Notes: generated by a model not told the origin, from the sequence alone. Shown: positions 1 to 6,497, counted from the first letter of the stretch. The stretch is 9,540 nucleotides of DNA from an uncultured Mailhella sp. (GCA_948482415.1 CAOMFZ010000080.1:1-9540); one strand, 5' to 3'. Made by a program: numbers and translations.

Positions 1-8
1 AATTATTT

Positions 9-87
9 TCCCCAAGCCCCTGCATGCAAAACCGTTATAGACAGCGTCTATAACTGTTTTGCGTGTAGGGGGGTGGGGACTTTTTTA
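9..87 (+). terminator. Very long hairpin terminator of an upstream plus-strand gene
   Basis: Positions 9-42 pair with 46-79 around a 3-base loop (AGC, 43-45). Of 34 position pairs, 29 are Watson-Crick, 2 are G-T and 3 are mismatches (33/55, 16/72, 15/73). The outer part is C-run against G-run, and a T run (81-86) follows on the plus strand only. This fits an intrinsic terminator for a gene ending left of the window. The stem is far longer than a terminator needs, so it could also be a dispersed palindromic repeat or an RNase III-type substrate. Confidence 0.75.
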
Positions 88-148
88 CATATTTTCAGCA
101 TGGCGCAGCCATAAAAAGCTTACAATATGTTAAAAAGTTCTCGTCCTC

Positions 149-201
149 AAAAAATCAAACCCATTAGGGACTACTTGATTTTTTGGGGGAATAATTCCCC
201 C
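149..201 (-). terminator. Probable htpG terminator (two adjacent hairpins)
   Basis: Just past the htpG stop, on its strand, come two stems. The first is GGGGG/CCCCC with two A-T pairs and a 3-base loop (185-191 with 195-201). The second pairs 149-158 with 175-184 (AAAAAATCAA / TTGATTTTTT) and encloses a small CCC/GGG helix. Read on the minus strand the second ends in TTGATTTTTT, the usual A-stem/T-tail form of a bidirectional terminator. The plus-strand version may also back up the terminator at 9-87. Confidence 0.6.
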
Positions 202-218
202 CATAAAAAAGAAAGTTT

Positions 219-2192
219 TTATTTTGAACGCAGGTCCATATACCATTGTCCTGCTTTTTCCATAAGCTTTAAGCTTCGCTGTGCCATAAGGAACGGGTCA
301 TTCATATAGCCGTCAAGCAAAATGGTATTATCAAAAATTCCCCAGACCATTTCTTCAAAAAGCGGGGATTTGCTGTCGTCCTTATAAATCGCCAGCAGGG
401 AGCGGATAAGGGCATGGTCGGGATTAATTTCCAGAACTTTTTGCGGAATACTGTCGTCTTTTTGGAAAGAACGCATCAGTTTTTCCATGGTGGAGCTGAC
501 GCCGTCAGAAGATGCCATACAGGCAGGACTGCCTGACAGTCTGTCTGTGCTTTTGACGTCCTTGACTTTGTCACCCAGCACTTCTTTCATGCGTTCGAGC
601 ATTTGCTCAAATTCCGTTTTTTCCAGTTCAGAAAGCTTTGGCAGTTCTTCTTCCGTTTTTTCCACATCGGCAAAATTATCAAGAGCATGCGCATCAGCTG
701 CTTCAATGTTTTTAAAGGTATAATCATTGAATTTTTGCAGGCTTTCAAGGGCAATTTCTTCAACCGGTTCGAGCAGATATAAAACTTCCAAACCTTTGCG
801 GGTAAAACGTTCCAAATGCGGATTGAGCTTTGCGGCTTCTTTGGAAGAAGCGCTCACATACCAGATTTCCTTTTGTCCTGCTTTTGCGCGGCTGATATAT
901 TCTTCAAGACTCAAAAGCTCGTCAGACTGAGAAGAGATAAAACGCATGAGTTTTGCGACTCTGTCACGATAGACAAAATCATTGAAGGCAAATTTAAAAT
1001 ATTTGCCGTGCGTTTTCCAGAAAGTGTTATATTTTTCCTTATCCTGCTCTGCCATTTTTTCAAAATGGTTCATGAGTTGACGCACAATGGTCTGCGCAAT
1101 CTTTTTCAGCACAATATTTTCCTGCAAGGTTTCACGGGAAATATTCAGGGGCAGATCTTCCGTATCCACAACACCTTTGACAAAGGCAAAGTAATTAGGC
1201 AGAAGTTCCTGTCTGTTTTTTTCAATGAGCACGCGGCGCACATATAAATCCAGCCCCCATTGATCCTTTTGGTCCATAAAATAATCTTCACTCTTTTCAG
1301 GAATAAAGAGCAGCGCATTAAACTGCACGGGAGCGTCCACGGACAAGTGGATAACATCAAAAGGATTGGCTGTATCGTAGGTCAGGAATTTATAAAATTC
1401 GTCATACTGCTCCTTTTTAATGCTGAATTTTGGTTCGCGCCAAAGTGCAGAAATTGTGTTCATCACCTTGTCATTCAATAAAATAGGAAACGGCAGGAAA
1501 TTGGAATGGCGGCGGATAATGTTTTCAAGACGGTATTCTTCCACAAATTCTTTGGCATCTTCTTTCAAATAAATTTTAATCATGGTACCGCGGGAAAGTC
1601 CTGCAACTTCTTCCAGCGGACTAATGCTAAAACTGTCTGTTCCTGTGGATGTCCAGACATGAGCCTTTGCGCCGTCTTCACTCTTTTCGCTTTCAAGGGC
1701 GGGAACAGAATACACTTCTACTTTATCAGCAACCATGAATACAGAATAAAAACCAATTCCGAAACGTCCGATAATTTGGGAAGCGTCCGTACTTGCGCCG
1801 TCTTTTTCCACGATTTCTTCTTCTGCATAGGGATCGATTTTCACCTTACTGCTGTCGCAGGAAGTATCGCCAATATCTTTCAGGAATTTTTCAGAACCGG
1901 ATTTTGCAATTATACCTAAGTTTTCCTGCATTTCCTGCTTAGTCATGCCAATGCCACTGTCCTGGACAGTAAGAATATGCCCGTCTTTATCGGTGGTAAT
2001 TTTAATTTCCAGAGGAAGTTCCGGGGCAATAATCTGTTCCCCTTTATTTTGCTTGAAACGAAGTTTATCCAGCGCATCAGAAGCATTGGATAAGAGTTCG
2101 CGTAAAAAAATCTCACGGTTGGTATACAGTGAGTGGGTCAAAATATTTAAAACCTTATGGGTTTCTGCTTTAAATTTATAGGTTGAAGACAT
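219..2192 (-). CDS. htpG: Chaperone HtpG (bacterial Hsp90)
   Basis: Cytosolic ATP-dependent Hsp90 chaperone that acts as a dimer on partly folded clients. It has 657 residues, slightly longer than E. coli HtpG (about 624). The N-terminal GHKL ATPase domain is clear: the LLSNASDAL helix at about residues 33-41 with the catalytic Glu just before it, DSGIGM at 78-83, and the GRFGIGFYS lid/glycine box at 142-150. Middle and C-terminal dimerisation domains follow to the end. As in other bacterial forms there is no MEEVD tail; it ends LRSK. The extra length is partly an acidic insert at about residues 110-138, before the glycine box. The ATG at 2192 is set by an AGGAG six bases upstream. The WcbI-like gene lies 74 bases upstream on the same strand with no terminator between. 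The Shine-Dalgarno sits in a perfect inverted repeat (see 2199-2232), suggesting extra control. Confidence 0.97.
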   Translation of the reverse strand: MSSTYKFKAETHKVLNILTHSLYTNREIFLRELLSNASDALDKLRFKQNKGEQIIAPELPLEIKITTDKDGHILTVQDSGIGMTKQEMQENLGIIAKSGSEKFLKDIGDTSCDSSKVKIDPYAEEEIVEKDGASTDASQIIGRFGIGFYSVFMVADKVEVYSVPALESEKSEDGAKAHVWTSTGTDSFSISPLEEVAGLSRGTMIKIYLKEDAKEFVEEYRLENIIRRHSNFLPFPILLNDKVMNTISALWREPKFSIKKEQYDEFYKFLTYDTANPFDVIHLSVDAPVQFNALLFIPEKSEDYFMDQKDQWGLDLYVRRVLIEKNRQELLPNYFAFVKGVVDTEDLPLNISRETLQENIVLKKIAQTIVRQLMNHFEKMAEQDKEKYNTFWKTHGKYFKFAFNDFVYRDRVAKLMRFISSQSDELLSLEEYISRAKAGQKEIWYVSASSKEAAKLNPHLERFTRKGLEVLYLLEPVEEIALESLQKFNDYTFKNIEAADAHALDNFADVEKTEEELPKLSELEKTEFEQMLERMKEVLGDKVKDVKSTDRLSGSPACMASSDGVSSTMEKLMRSFQKDDSIPQKVLEINPDHALIRSLLAIYKDDSKSPLFEEMVWGIFDNTILLDGYMNDPFLMAQRSLKLMEKAGQWYMDLRSK

Positions 2193-2198
2193 AAAAAA

Positions 2199-2232
2199 CT
2201 CCTTATCTGTTATTCACATAATAAATAAGGAG
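2199..2232 (-). promoter_or_regulatory. Inverted repeat sequestering the htpG Shine-Dalgarno
   Basis: On the htpG strand CTCCTTAT (2225-2232) is perfectly complementary to ATAAGGAG (2199-2206), which contains the htpG Shine-Dalgarno. Inside the 18-base spacer TTATT pairs with AATAA, leaving a 5-base loop and a 3-base bulge, so the leader can fold into an almost continuous 13-bp hairpin ending six bases before the start codon. If transcribed in full it would hide the ribosome site, as in RNA thermometers or read-through silencing. If transcription starts inside it, it could instead be a DNA operator. Function is inferred. Confidence 0.5.
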
Positions 2233-2249
2233 TAAAACGGATTAGTCAA
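2218..2249 (-). promoter_or_regulatory. Possible htpG promoter
   Basis: A TTGACT box (2244-2249) is a good -35 match. The best -10 look-alikes are TATTAT (2218-2223, spacing 20, too long) and TATTTA (2222-2227, spacing 16, weak). A heat-shock sigma site cannot be ruled out, as CTTGACT resembles a sigma-32 -35. A start from here would fall near 2210 and leave out the left arm of the inverted repeat. The assignment is tentative. Confidence 0.35.
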
Positions 2250-2266
2250 GAGAACAGGCTTGAGAT

Positions 2267-3100
2267 TTACTTTTTCTTTTTCTCTGCCAAATATGTAAAA
2301 TACGCTGCCAAAGGAAATTTATTTTGTCTGGCAAAAACATAGCCCGCAATGTATTCGGAATAGGTCAGCATATTCCCATACACAGGGAATTTTGTATTTT
2401 CATCGATAAAGGGCAGTTTAAAAAATTTTGCCACAGAATGGTGAATGGGCATATAATAATCATCATCACACGTTATGTCAGGGATAAGACTGTCCGGAAT
2501 ATTTCTGTAGCCAATTTCTTCCAAAACCACCTTTGCAACCTTATTGAGCAAAGAGCCGTATGGGTGATTAAACGTTGTAAAAAGTTTTATTTTTGAAAAA
2601 TTTTCTTCAATATAATCACAAAATTCCGCACAGCGGACATAGCCCTTGTTCCGCTCAAATGCCATGGATTTCTCAAACATTGCCTGTAAATCATAGTGGT
2701 TTGAAAAATCAACTTTTTTCACTAAATAAAGGATTTCATCAAGCGATAAACCCCGCTGCATAAGCTCATCAATATATGTTTCATCGTATGGATTGGATAA
2801 ATCCCCTGTTCCCTTTGAAATAGGCCAGAGCGTATTATTATAAATATTCGGCATGCACACGACTTTTGCCTTTGGATTGACATGCGCAAGCAAATATTCT
2901 TCTGATAAATTTCCCCAGCTGGGCGCCAGTTTTTGATAAATAAGCAAATTGCAGGTTTGCAGTTTTTCTAAGGGAACAGCTTCTTTTTTAAAATTGACAA
3001 AATATTCGGGATAATAACTTTTTTGAAAAGGTTTAAATGCCAATAACTGCCTGATTAAAGGAACTCCCTGGCAATTAGCAGACACTAAACAATGCAGCAT
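2267..3100 (-). CDS. WcbI-like polysaccharide biosynthesis protein (putative acetyltransferase)
   Basis: A 277-residue protein without signal peptide or membrane segment, so probably cytosolic. The N-terminus (LVSANCQG, about residues 5-12) matches the nucleotide/CoA-binding start typical of the WcbI family, named after a capsule gene of Burkholderia pseudomallei and proposed to be an acetyltransferase or similar modifying enzyme. Later family-like elements are a PNIYNNTLWP stretch after a beta strand (KVVCMP) and a NHPYGSLLNKVAKVVLEEIG region near residue 180. The C-terminus is a short lysine run. The ATG at 3100 has GAGGA about six bases upstream. It sits alone between a lipoprotein gene and htpG with no glycosyltransferase or capsule gene in view, so its substrate is unknown. 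No terminator separates it from htpG. The family call rests on pattern recognition only. Confidence 0.65.
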   Translation of the reverse strand: MLHCLVSANCQGVPLIRQLLAFKPFQKSYYPEYFVNFKKEAVPLEKLQTCNLLIYQKLAPSWGNLSEEYLLAHVNPKAKVVCMPNIYNNTLWPISKGTGDLSNPYDETYIDELMQRGLSLDEILYLVKKVDFSNHYDLQAMFEKSMAFERNKGYVRCAEFCDYIEENFSKIKLFTTFNHPYGSLLNKVAKVVLEEIGYRNIPDSLIPDITCDDDYYMPIHHSVAKFFKLPFIDENTKFPVYGNMLTYSEYIAGYVFARQNKFPLAAYFTYLAEKKKK

Positions 3101-3139
3101 ATTATCCTCGCTATTCTCAAACTCTCTGTTTTATAAAAG

Positions 3140-3164
3140 AAAAAGGGGCAAAACCCCTTTTTTT
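3140..3164 (-). terminator. Bidirectional terminator after the lipoprotein gene
   Basis: A 9-bp perfect stem pairs 3140-3148 with 3154-3162 (AAAAAGGGG against CCCCTTTTT) around a 5-base loop. It overlaps the stop codon of the lipoprotein gene and gives a T-rich tail on both strands. On the minus strand the tail is TTTTTCTTTT, a classic intrinsic terminator. Confidence 0.85.
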
Positions 3165-3642
3165 AATATTTCCATTGACCTTGCTGATACTTTGGAACTT
3201 CAGTAATAAAGCGTTTTCCTACAACGCTGAAATTACCTTTCAATGCAGCTTGCTTGCTTTCAGCTTTGCATTGGTACTTATCTTCACGATAACGAACTTT
3301 TGCTAAGTAACTGTATTTTTTGTTCGGCGTGGGAATAAGTTCGAGGGTAAGGGTATCCGGAACAAATTCCACATAGTTTGCCACATACATATTGTTTTGT
3401 TTTTCAACTTTTGGAGAACGCTTATTAGGAATAACCTGCGTATTACATTTTGTAATGTGACTGCGGGCAAATTTTTCCAATTGCTCATACACTGTTTTTT
3501 CTTCAGCAGTTAAATCAGCAGCTGTTTTTACTACAAGTGTTGATTTTTGCGCTGCATCACTTGCCTGCACTTTTTCTTCTTTTGCAGACGTACAAGCCAT
3601 TAACAATGCAGACAATGTCAAAACACCAAGAACTTTTTTCAT
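3163..3642 (-). CDS. Small predicted lipoprotein of unknown function
   Basis: A 159-residue protein with a lipoprotein signal: a KK start, a hydrophobic stretch and the lipobox LMAC with Cys17, followed by TSAKEEK. The residue after Cys is Thr, not Asp, so outer-membrane sorting is plausible. The mature part has a charged linker (about 20-45), then a mixed domain with two more cysteines (Cys66, Cys125) that could form a periplasmic disulfide. It ends in aromatic and basic residues (QGQWKY). I recognise no family. The frame is open 11 codons further upstream, but ATG 3642 has a CGGAG seven bases before it and starts exactly at the signal peptide. It is followed by its own terminator. The VWA-OmpA gene lies upstream on the same strand, and a hairpin separates the two. 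Confidence 0.8.
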   Translation of the reverse strand: MKKVLGVLTLSALLMACTSAKEEKVQASDAAQKSTLVVKTAADLTAEEKTVYEQLEKFARSHITKCNTQVIPNKRSPKVEKQNNMYVANYVEFVPDTLTLELIPTPNKKYSYLAKVRYREDKYQCKAESKQAALKGNFSVVGKRFITEVPKYQQGQWKY

Positions 3643-3649
3643 ATACTTA

Positions 3650-3654
3650 CTCCG
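3650..3654 (-). promoter_or_regulatory. Ribosome binding site that fixes the lipoprotein start
   Basis: CGGAG on the minus strand, seven bases before ATG 3642. The longer in-frame start at 3675 has no comparable site and would put 11 polar residues ahead of the signal peptide. Confidence 0.65.
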
Positions 3655-3701
3655 ATAAATACTATTCACCCTCAATGAGGTGTTGTCAGTATTTTAATCG
3701 G

Positions 3702-3740
3702 ACAAAGGCTATTTATTAATAGATAATAAATAGCCTTTGT
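3702..3740 (-). terminator. 17-bp perfect hairpin after the VWA-OmpA gene
   Basis: Positions 3702-3718 are the exact reverse complement of 3724-3740, with a 5-base loop. It lies about 60 bases beyond the VWA-OmpA stop on that gene's strand. The T tract after the stem is poor (GTCCGATTAAAA on the minus strand), so it may act as a weak terminator, a 3'-end stabiliser for the OmpA message, or both. Confidence 0.55.
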
Positions 3741-3798
3741 TTAATTTTAATTAATTTTCTTTATCATTACGATAAACAAAATTAATAAAGGAAGTTAC

Positions 3799-4782
3799 TT
3801 ATTTTACAACAACTTCTACACGACGGTTCAAGTAACGGCCGTCAGCGTTAGAGTTATCATATTTGAAAGATTTGCCCATACCCTTAGCTTCAATCATGTT
3901 AGCATCAAGACCTTCTTGTACGAGGTATGCTTTTACAGATTCAGCACGGCGTTGTGACAAAGCTTTGTTGTAAGCGTCGCCGCCAACACTGTCGGTCCAG
4001 CCTTCCAATGCTACGCCGTTAGAAGCGTCTTTAAGGATAACGGCAACGTCACCCAAGATTTCTTTAGCTTCATTGGTAAGAGTTGCAGAGTCAAATGCGA
4101 AGTTTACGCCGCGAAGTACGAGAGCGTCGTTGTCAAGACCGGCATAGAATACTTTTTGTACAAAGTCTTTCAAAGCAGCGTCATCTTTGTAAAGGTCAAC
4201 ACCATTAGCCATAACTGTGCAGTCATTGATTTTTGCAATTTCATCAAGAGCTGCCTGACCTTCAGCAGAATCAGCAAAAGAAATAATATGGAAGCAAGCG
4301 CCGATGTTGTTGTCAACAATAGCTTTTACCGGTTCGATACCTGCGTTGTTGAGACCGTCACTAACCAAAAGGATAGCGGTTGGGCGAGCCATTTGGTCAT
4401 ATTGAGGAGCAAATGTGGAAATGCCGGTACCCAAAGCAGATTTTCTGCCAAAAATCTGATAGTCGGACTTCAAAGAGTTAACAGCGCTTTCCATTGCTGC
4501 CGGAGCAAAATCGCCGTAAGAAACAAGTTCTTTAGCAGGAGCTAAAGTGTGCATGCTTGATTTGTAGCCAAGATCAGGAATTGCATTGGTGATTTTATTC
4601 AAAACAGCTTTTGCAACTTCCATTTTTGGCATTTTGGTTTCTTGTTCGGTCATCATCATAGAACCGGAATAGTCTACGAGATAGTCAAAGCTATCAACTG
4701 TGCGAACAAGTCCTTCAGCATATGCAGAAGAACTCATACCGAGAACCAATGCACATGCAGCAAGTAAAGATTTAAATTTCAT
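3799..4782 (-). CDS. Periplasmic VWA-OmpA fusion protein (peptidoglycan-binding)
   Basis: A 327-residue exported protein. Residues 1-22 are a Sec signal peptide cut after AYA. Residues 28-215 form a von Willebrand A domain with a complete metal site: DYSGS at 37-41, Thr119 and Asp142 in the strand ending LLVSDG. Cys163 and Cys188 may pair in the periplasm. Residues 225-327 are an OmpA C-terminal domain. It has the GWTDSVGG loop with Asp264, the YNKALSQRRA helix and the closing NRRVEV with Arg320/321, the residues that hold diaminopimelate of peptidoglycan in OmpA/Pal proteins. There is no beta barrel or lipobox, so it is a soluble periplasmic protein bound to the wall. It may bind another envelope protein through the VWA metal site, but the partner is unknown. 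The ATG at 4782 follows GGAGG by six bases. A near-consensus promoter lies upstream, so it is probably abundant. Confidence 0.92.
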   Translation of the reverse strand: MKFKSLLAACALVLGMSSSAYAEGLVRTVDSFDYLVDYSGSMMMTEQETKMPKMEVAKAVLNKITNAIPDLGYKSSMHTLAPAKELVSYGDFAPAAMESAVNSLKSDYQIFGRKSALGTGISTFAPQYDQMARPTAILLVSDGLNNAGIEPVKAIVDNNIGACFHIISFADSAEGQAALDEIAKINDCTVMANGVDLYKDDAALKDFVQKVFYAGLDNDALVLRGVNFAFDSATLTNEAKEILGDVAVILKDASNGVALEGWTDSVGGDAYNKALSQRRAESVKAYLVQEGLDANMIEAKGMGKSFKYDNSNADGRYLNRRVEVVVK

Positions 4783-4823
4783 ACTAAGCCTCCATAAGTG
4801 CTTTTAATCATACATATAATGAA

Positions 4824-4842
4824 TATCCATAGCATATGGATA
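4824..4842 (-). promoter_or_regulatory. Hairpin in the 5' leader of the VWA-OmpA message
   Basis: TATCCAT (4824-4830) pairs perfectly with ATGGATA (4836-4842) around a 5-base loop. With the promoter at 4861-4888 it would lie about 12-15 bases from the 5' end of a roughly 70-base leader, like the 5' stem-loops that protect long-lived outer-membrane-protein messages. The role is inferred by analogy. Confidence 0.45.
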
Positions 4843-4860
4843 CACAATTATTTATATTTT

Positions 4861-4888
4861 ATCATACGCCAAATAAAAATTTTGTCAA
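4861..4888 (-). promoter_or_regulatory. Strong sigma-70-type promoter of the VWA-OmpA gene
   Basis: A perfect -35 box TTGACA (4883-4888), a 16-base spacer and -10 TATGAT (4861-4866, five of six matches), in very AT-rich DNA. Transcription would start near 4854. Confidence 0.75.
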
Positions 4889-5141
4889 ACTATATAAATT
4901 AAAAGTTTTATCAAATAAAACAATAGGATACACAAAAATTTTTAAATAAAATACCCTAGTTTTATTTTAAATATTTGAGCAAAATTTTTAAAGCTGACTT
5001 TCTGTCTTGTTAATATAAGTACGAATTCTAAAACGTAAAGTGCTGTGTTTGTTTTTTTACTGCGTTCATTATTTTTATTTTGGCGCAGTCTTTTAAAAAT
5101 GGATTAAGCAGAATTTAACAGGAACAATCCTGTTCACGGTT
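4889..5141. other. AT-rich intergenic region without a recognisable gene
   Basis: Between the VWA-OmpA promoter and the dsrC terminator I see no start codon with a Shine-Dalgarno and a usable frame on either strand. It holds A/T runs, a 7-bp stem (5117-5123 with 5128-5134, AACAGGA/TCCTGTT) and a loose 6-bp repeat ACTGCG/CGCAGT (5059-5064, 5084-5089). Neither has a T tail. The AT richness probably serves as upstream promoter sequence. Confidence 0.5.
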
Positions 5142-5171
5142 AAAAAAAAGGCAGGAACAAGCGTTCCTGCC
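5142..5171 (-). terminator. Intrinsic terminator of dsrC
   Basis: A 9-bp perfect stem (GGCAGGAAC, 5150-5158, with 5163-5171) and a 4-base loop, followed on the minus strand by eight T (complement of 5142-5149). It begins about 20 bases past the dsrC stop and indicates that dsrC is transcribed alone or last. Confidence 0.93.
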
Positions 5172-5192
5172 CAAAGATTTGAAGAATAAAGA

Positions 5193-5510
5193 CTATACGC
5201 AGCCAGTTGGTTTAGGAAGACCAGCCATTTTGCAAGCTCCTTTACCAGGACCAGATGGGAATAATTCATATACTTCTTTCAATTTGTAGCCAGTGTTCTT
5301 AGAAAGAATACGAACCATTGGTGCAATACCGTTTTTACGGTAGTAATCTTGAAGGAAGTCAAGAATTTTTTGATGGTCTTCGTTGAGTTCTGTGATGCCT
5401 TCAGAGTCTTTTACATACTCTAACCATTCCGGGCACCAGTCGTCGAAGCGAAGAAGGAAACCGTCTTCATCTACTTCAAAGGATTTTCCTTTGTAGGTTA
5501 CTTCTGCCAT
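5193..5510 (-). CDS. dsrC: DsrC, sulfur-carrier protein of dissimilatory sulfite reduction
   Basis: A 105-residue cytoplasmic protein of the DsrC/TusE family. DsrC binds the DsrAB sulfite reductase and takes the sulfur atom onto its C-terminal cysteines as a trisulfide, later reduced by the membrane DsrMKJOP complex. The conserved C-terminal arm is intact: GPGKGACKMAG with Cys93 and the penultimate Cys104 in PTGCV. Two cysteines define true DsrC as opposed to single-cysteine TusE. The RILSKNTGYKLKEVYELFPSG region is typical of sulfate reducers. Length and N-terminus (MAEVTYKGK) equal the Desulfovibrio protein as I recall it. The frame is open 20 codons upstream, but ATG 5510 has a perfect AGGAGG at seven bases. 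No dsrAB or dsrMKJOP gene is nearby, as is usual for the separately placed dsrC of Desulfovibrio. It has its own terminator. Confidence 0.96.
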   Translation of the reverse strand: MAEVTYKGKSFEVDEDGFLLRFDDWCPEWLEYVKDSEGITELNEDHQKILDFLQDYYRKNGIAPMVRILSKNTGYKLKEVYELFPSGPGKGACKMAGLPKPTGCV

Positions 5511-5817
5511 GTGTGGTCCTCCTCTTGGACAATATGGACATTTAGTTTTTTTCGTTTCAGTCAACATCAACTAAAACAATGTTAAATATTTGAATCGAAC
5601 AGGATTCTATCCTTTTTATTTTTTTGCCATAACTACCGAAAAAAAGCAAGTGCCAATTCAATAATTATTCAAATTTTCTTTTCGACTCATCTCTTTCTTA
5701 TGAAAGATTTATATTAAAAGTAACATATGCATAAAAATTTATTTTGTAAAGTGTTTTTCACAATTTTTCTTTGGCTTTTTCCTCTGCCATAAAGAAAAAT
5801 CACACTATTACAAGCGA
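5511..5817. other. Intergenic region upstream of dsrC, with promoter candidates
   Basis: This 307-base AT-rich stretch holds no convincing gene. On the dsrC strand one promoter candidate is TTTACA (5745-5750), a 17-base spacer and TATGTT (5722-5727), which would give a leader of about 200 bases. A second is a good -10, TAGAAT (5604-5609), with a poor -35, giving a leader of about 85 bases. Near the CBS-ACT gene a mismatched A/T stem (5763-5775 with 5786-5800) could be its weak terminator, though no T tract follows it. A leader this long before a highly expressed gene leaves room for RNA-level control, but I see no known riboswitch. Confidence 0.4.
5518..5523 (-). promoter_or_regulatory. Ribosome binding site that fixes the dsrC start
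   Basis: Full AGGAGG on the minus strand, seven bases before ATG 5510. The upstream in-frame TTG/ATG starts (5570, 5567) have no purine-rich site before them. Confidence 0.85.
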
Positions 5818-6492
5818 TTAGTCCACCATATGCACTTTATCTTTTACCCAATATACAACCTTGCAGGCGGCTTTCATTTTCTCAATAAGGTTATTTTCCG
5901 CATCTTCACTCATGGGCTGAATACGAATGAATACATCACGCATTGTATCGTTCTGTTTATAGCCGCCGGTCAGCACAGAAACAAGAAGTCCGCCGTTTTC
6001 ACGGATTAAATCAAGTATTGGAGGCAAGGAGCCCGGTTCTTCGGAAAGTTCCAGCGCAAATTGGATACCGCCGCGGCGGACACCGGAAATTTCGGTAAAG
6101 ATTTTGAAAATATCAGCTTCTGTGATCATGCCCACAAGCTTTTTTTCCCAGTCAACAACAGGAAGCCCCGTCAATTTCTTTTCAAGCATAATCAGGGCAA
6201 CTTGTTCAATGGTATCCATCGGGCTGACAGAGACAGGTTCTTTTGTCATGATATCTTTAATTTTTAGTTCAGACAAAAGATAGGAAAGTTCGTGAATATC
6301 CAAGGTTGTTGCTTTTGAAGGTGATGCTTCTTTAATATCTCTGTCAGAAACAATACCAATAAGTTTCATCTCGTCGTCCACAACAGGGACACGTTTAATG
6401 CCATGCTCCTTCATCAGCTTTGAAACCTTGAGCATTGAAGCATCTTCCTTTGCAGAAATAACAGCTGTTGTCATCCATTCACGAATAAGCAT
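5818..6492 (-). CDS. CBS-CBS-ACT domain protein (putative nucleotide/amino-acid sensor)
   Basis: A 224-residue soluble protein of three modules. CBS 1 (about 4-56) contains WMTTAVISAKED and GIVSDRDIKEA. CBS 2 (about 80-134) contains DIMTKEPVSVSP, KLTGLPVVD and GMITEADIFKIF. A C-terminal ACT-type domain follows (about 141-222; FALELSEEPGSLPPILDLI, GGLLVSVLT). CBS pairs usually bind adenine nucleotides and ACT domains bind amino acids, so a ligand-sensing regulatory role is likely. No catalytic or DNA-binding part is attached, and the effector and target are unknown. Such AcuB-like proteins are common in deltaproteobacteria and firmicutes. An in-frame GTG two codons earlier (6498) overlaps the Shine-Dalgarno, so ATG 6492 with GGGAGG five bases upstream is chosen. 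A palindrome (6503-6519) sits directly before that site. The YchJ-like gene is 91 bases upstream on the same strand with no clear terminator, so co-transcription is possible. Confidence 0.9.
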   Translation of the reverse strand: MLIREWMTTAVISAKEDASMLKVSKLMKEHGIKRVPVVDDEMKLIGIVSDRDIKEASPSKATTLDIHELSYLLSELKIKDIMTKEPVSVSPMDTIEQVALIMLEKKLTGLPVVDWEKKLVGMITEADIFKIFTEISGVRRGGIQFALELSEEPGSLPPILDLIRENGGLLVSVLTGGYKQNDTMRDVFIRIQPMSEDAENNLIEKMKAACKVVYWVKDKVHMVD

Positions 6493-6497
6493 ATGCA

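Noticed and set aside
100..112. Small ATGGC/GCCAT hairpin left of htpG
   Set aside because: Five pairs with no T tail on either strand; likely chance.
127..309. 60-codon plus-strand frame at the left edge
   Set aside because: It has no Shine-Dalgarno, runs through the htpG terminator hairpins and overlaps the htpG 3' end.
5193..5570. Longer 125-residue DsrC starting at 5570
   Set aside because: No ribosome site before TTG 5570 or ATG 5567, while ATG 5510 has a perfect AGGAGG and gives the standard 105-residue DsrC.
5601..5620. AGGAT/ATCCT stem followed by T on the plus strand
   Set aside because: Only five pairs, and there is no plus-strand gene upstream for it to terminate.
5646..5655. 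TGGCACTTGC on the minus strand, resembling a sigma-54 site upstream of dsrC
   Set aside because: The GG and GC elements are too close together; sigma-54 needs about ten bases between them.
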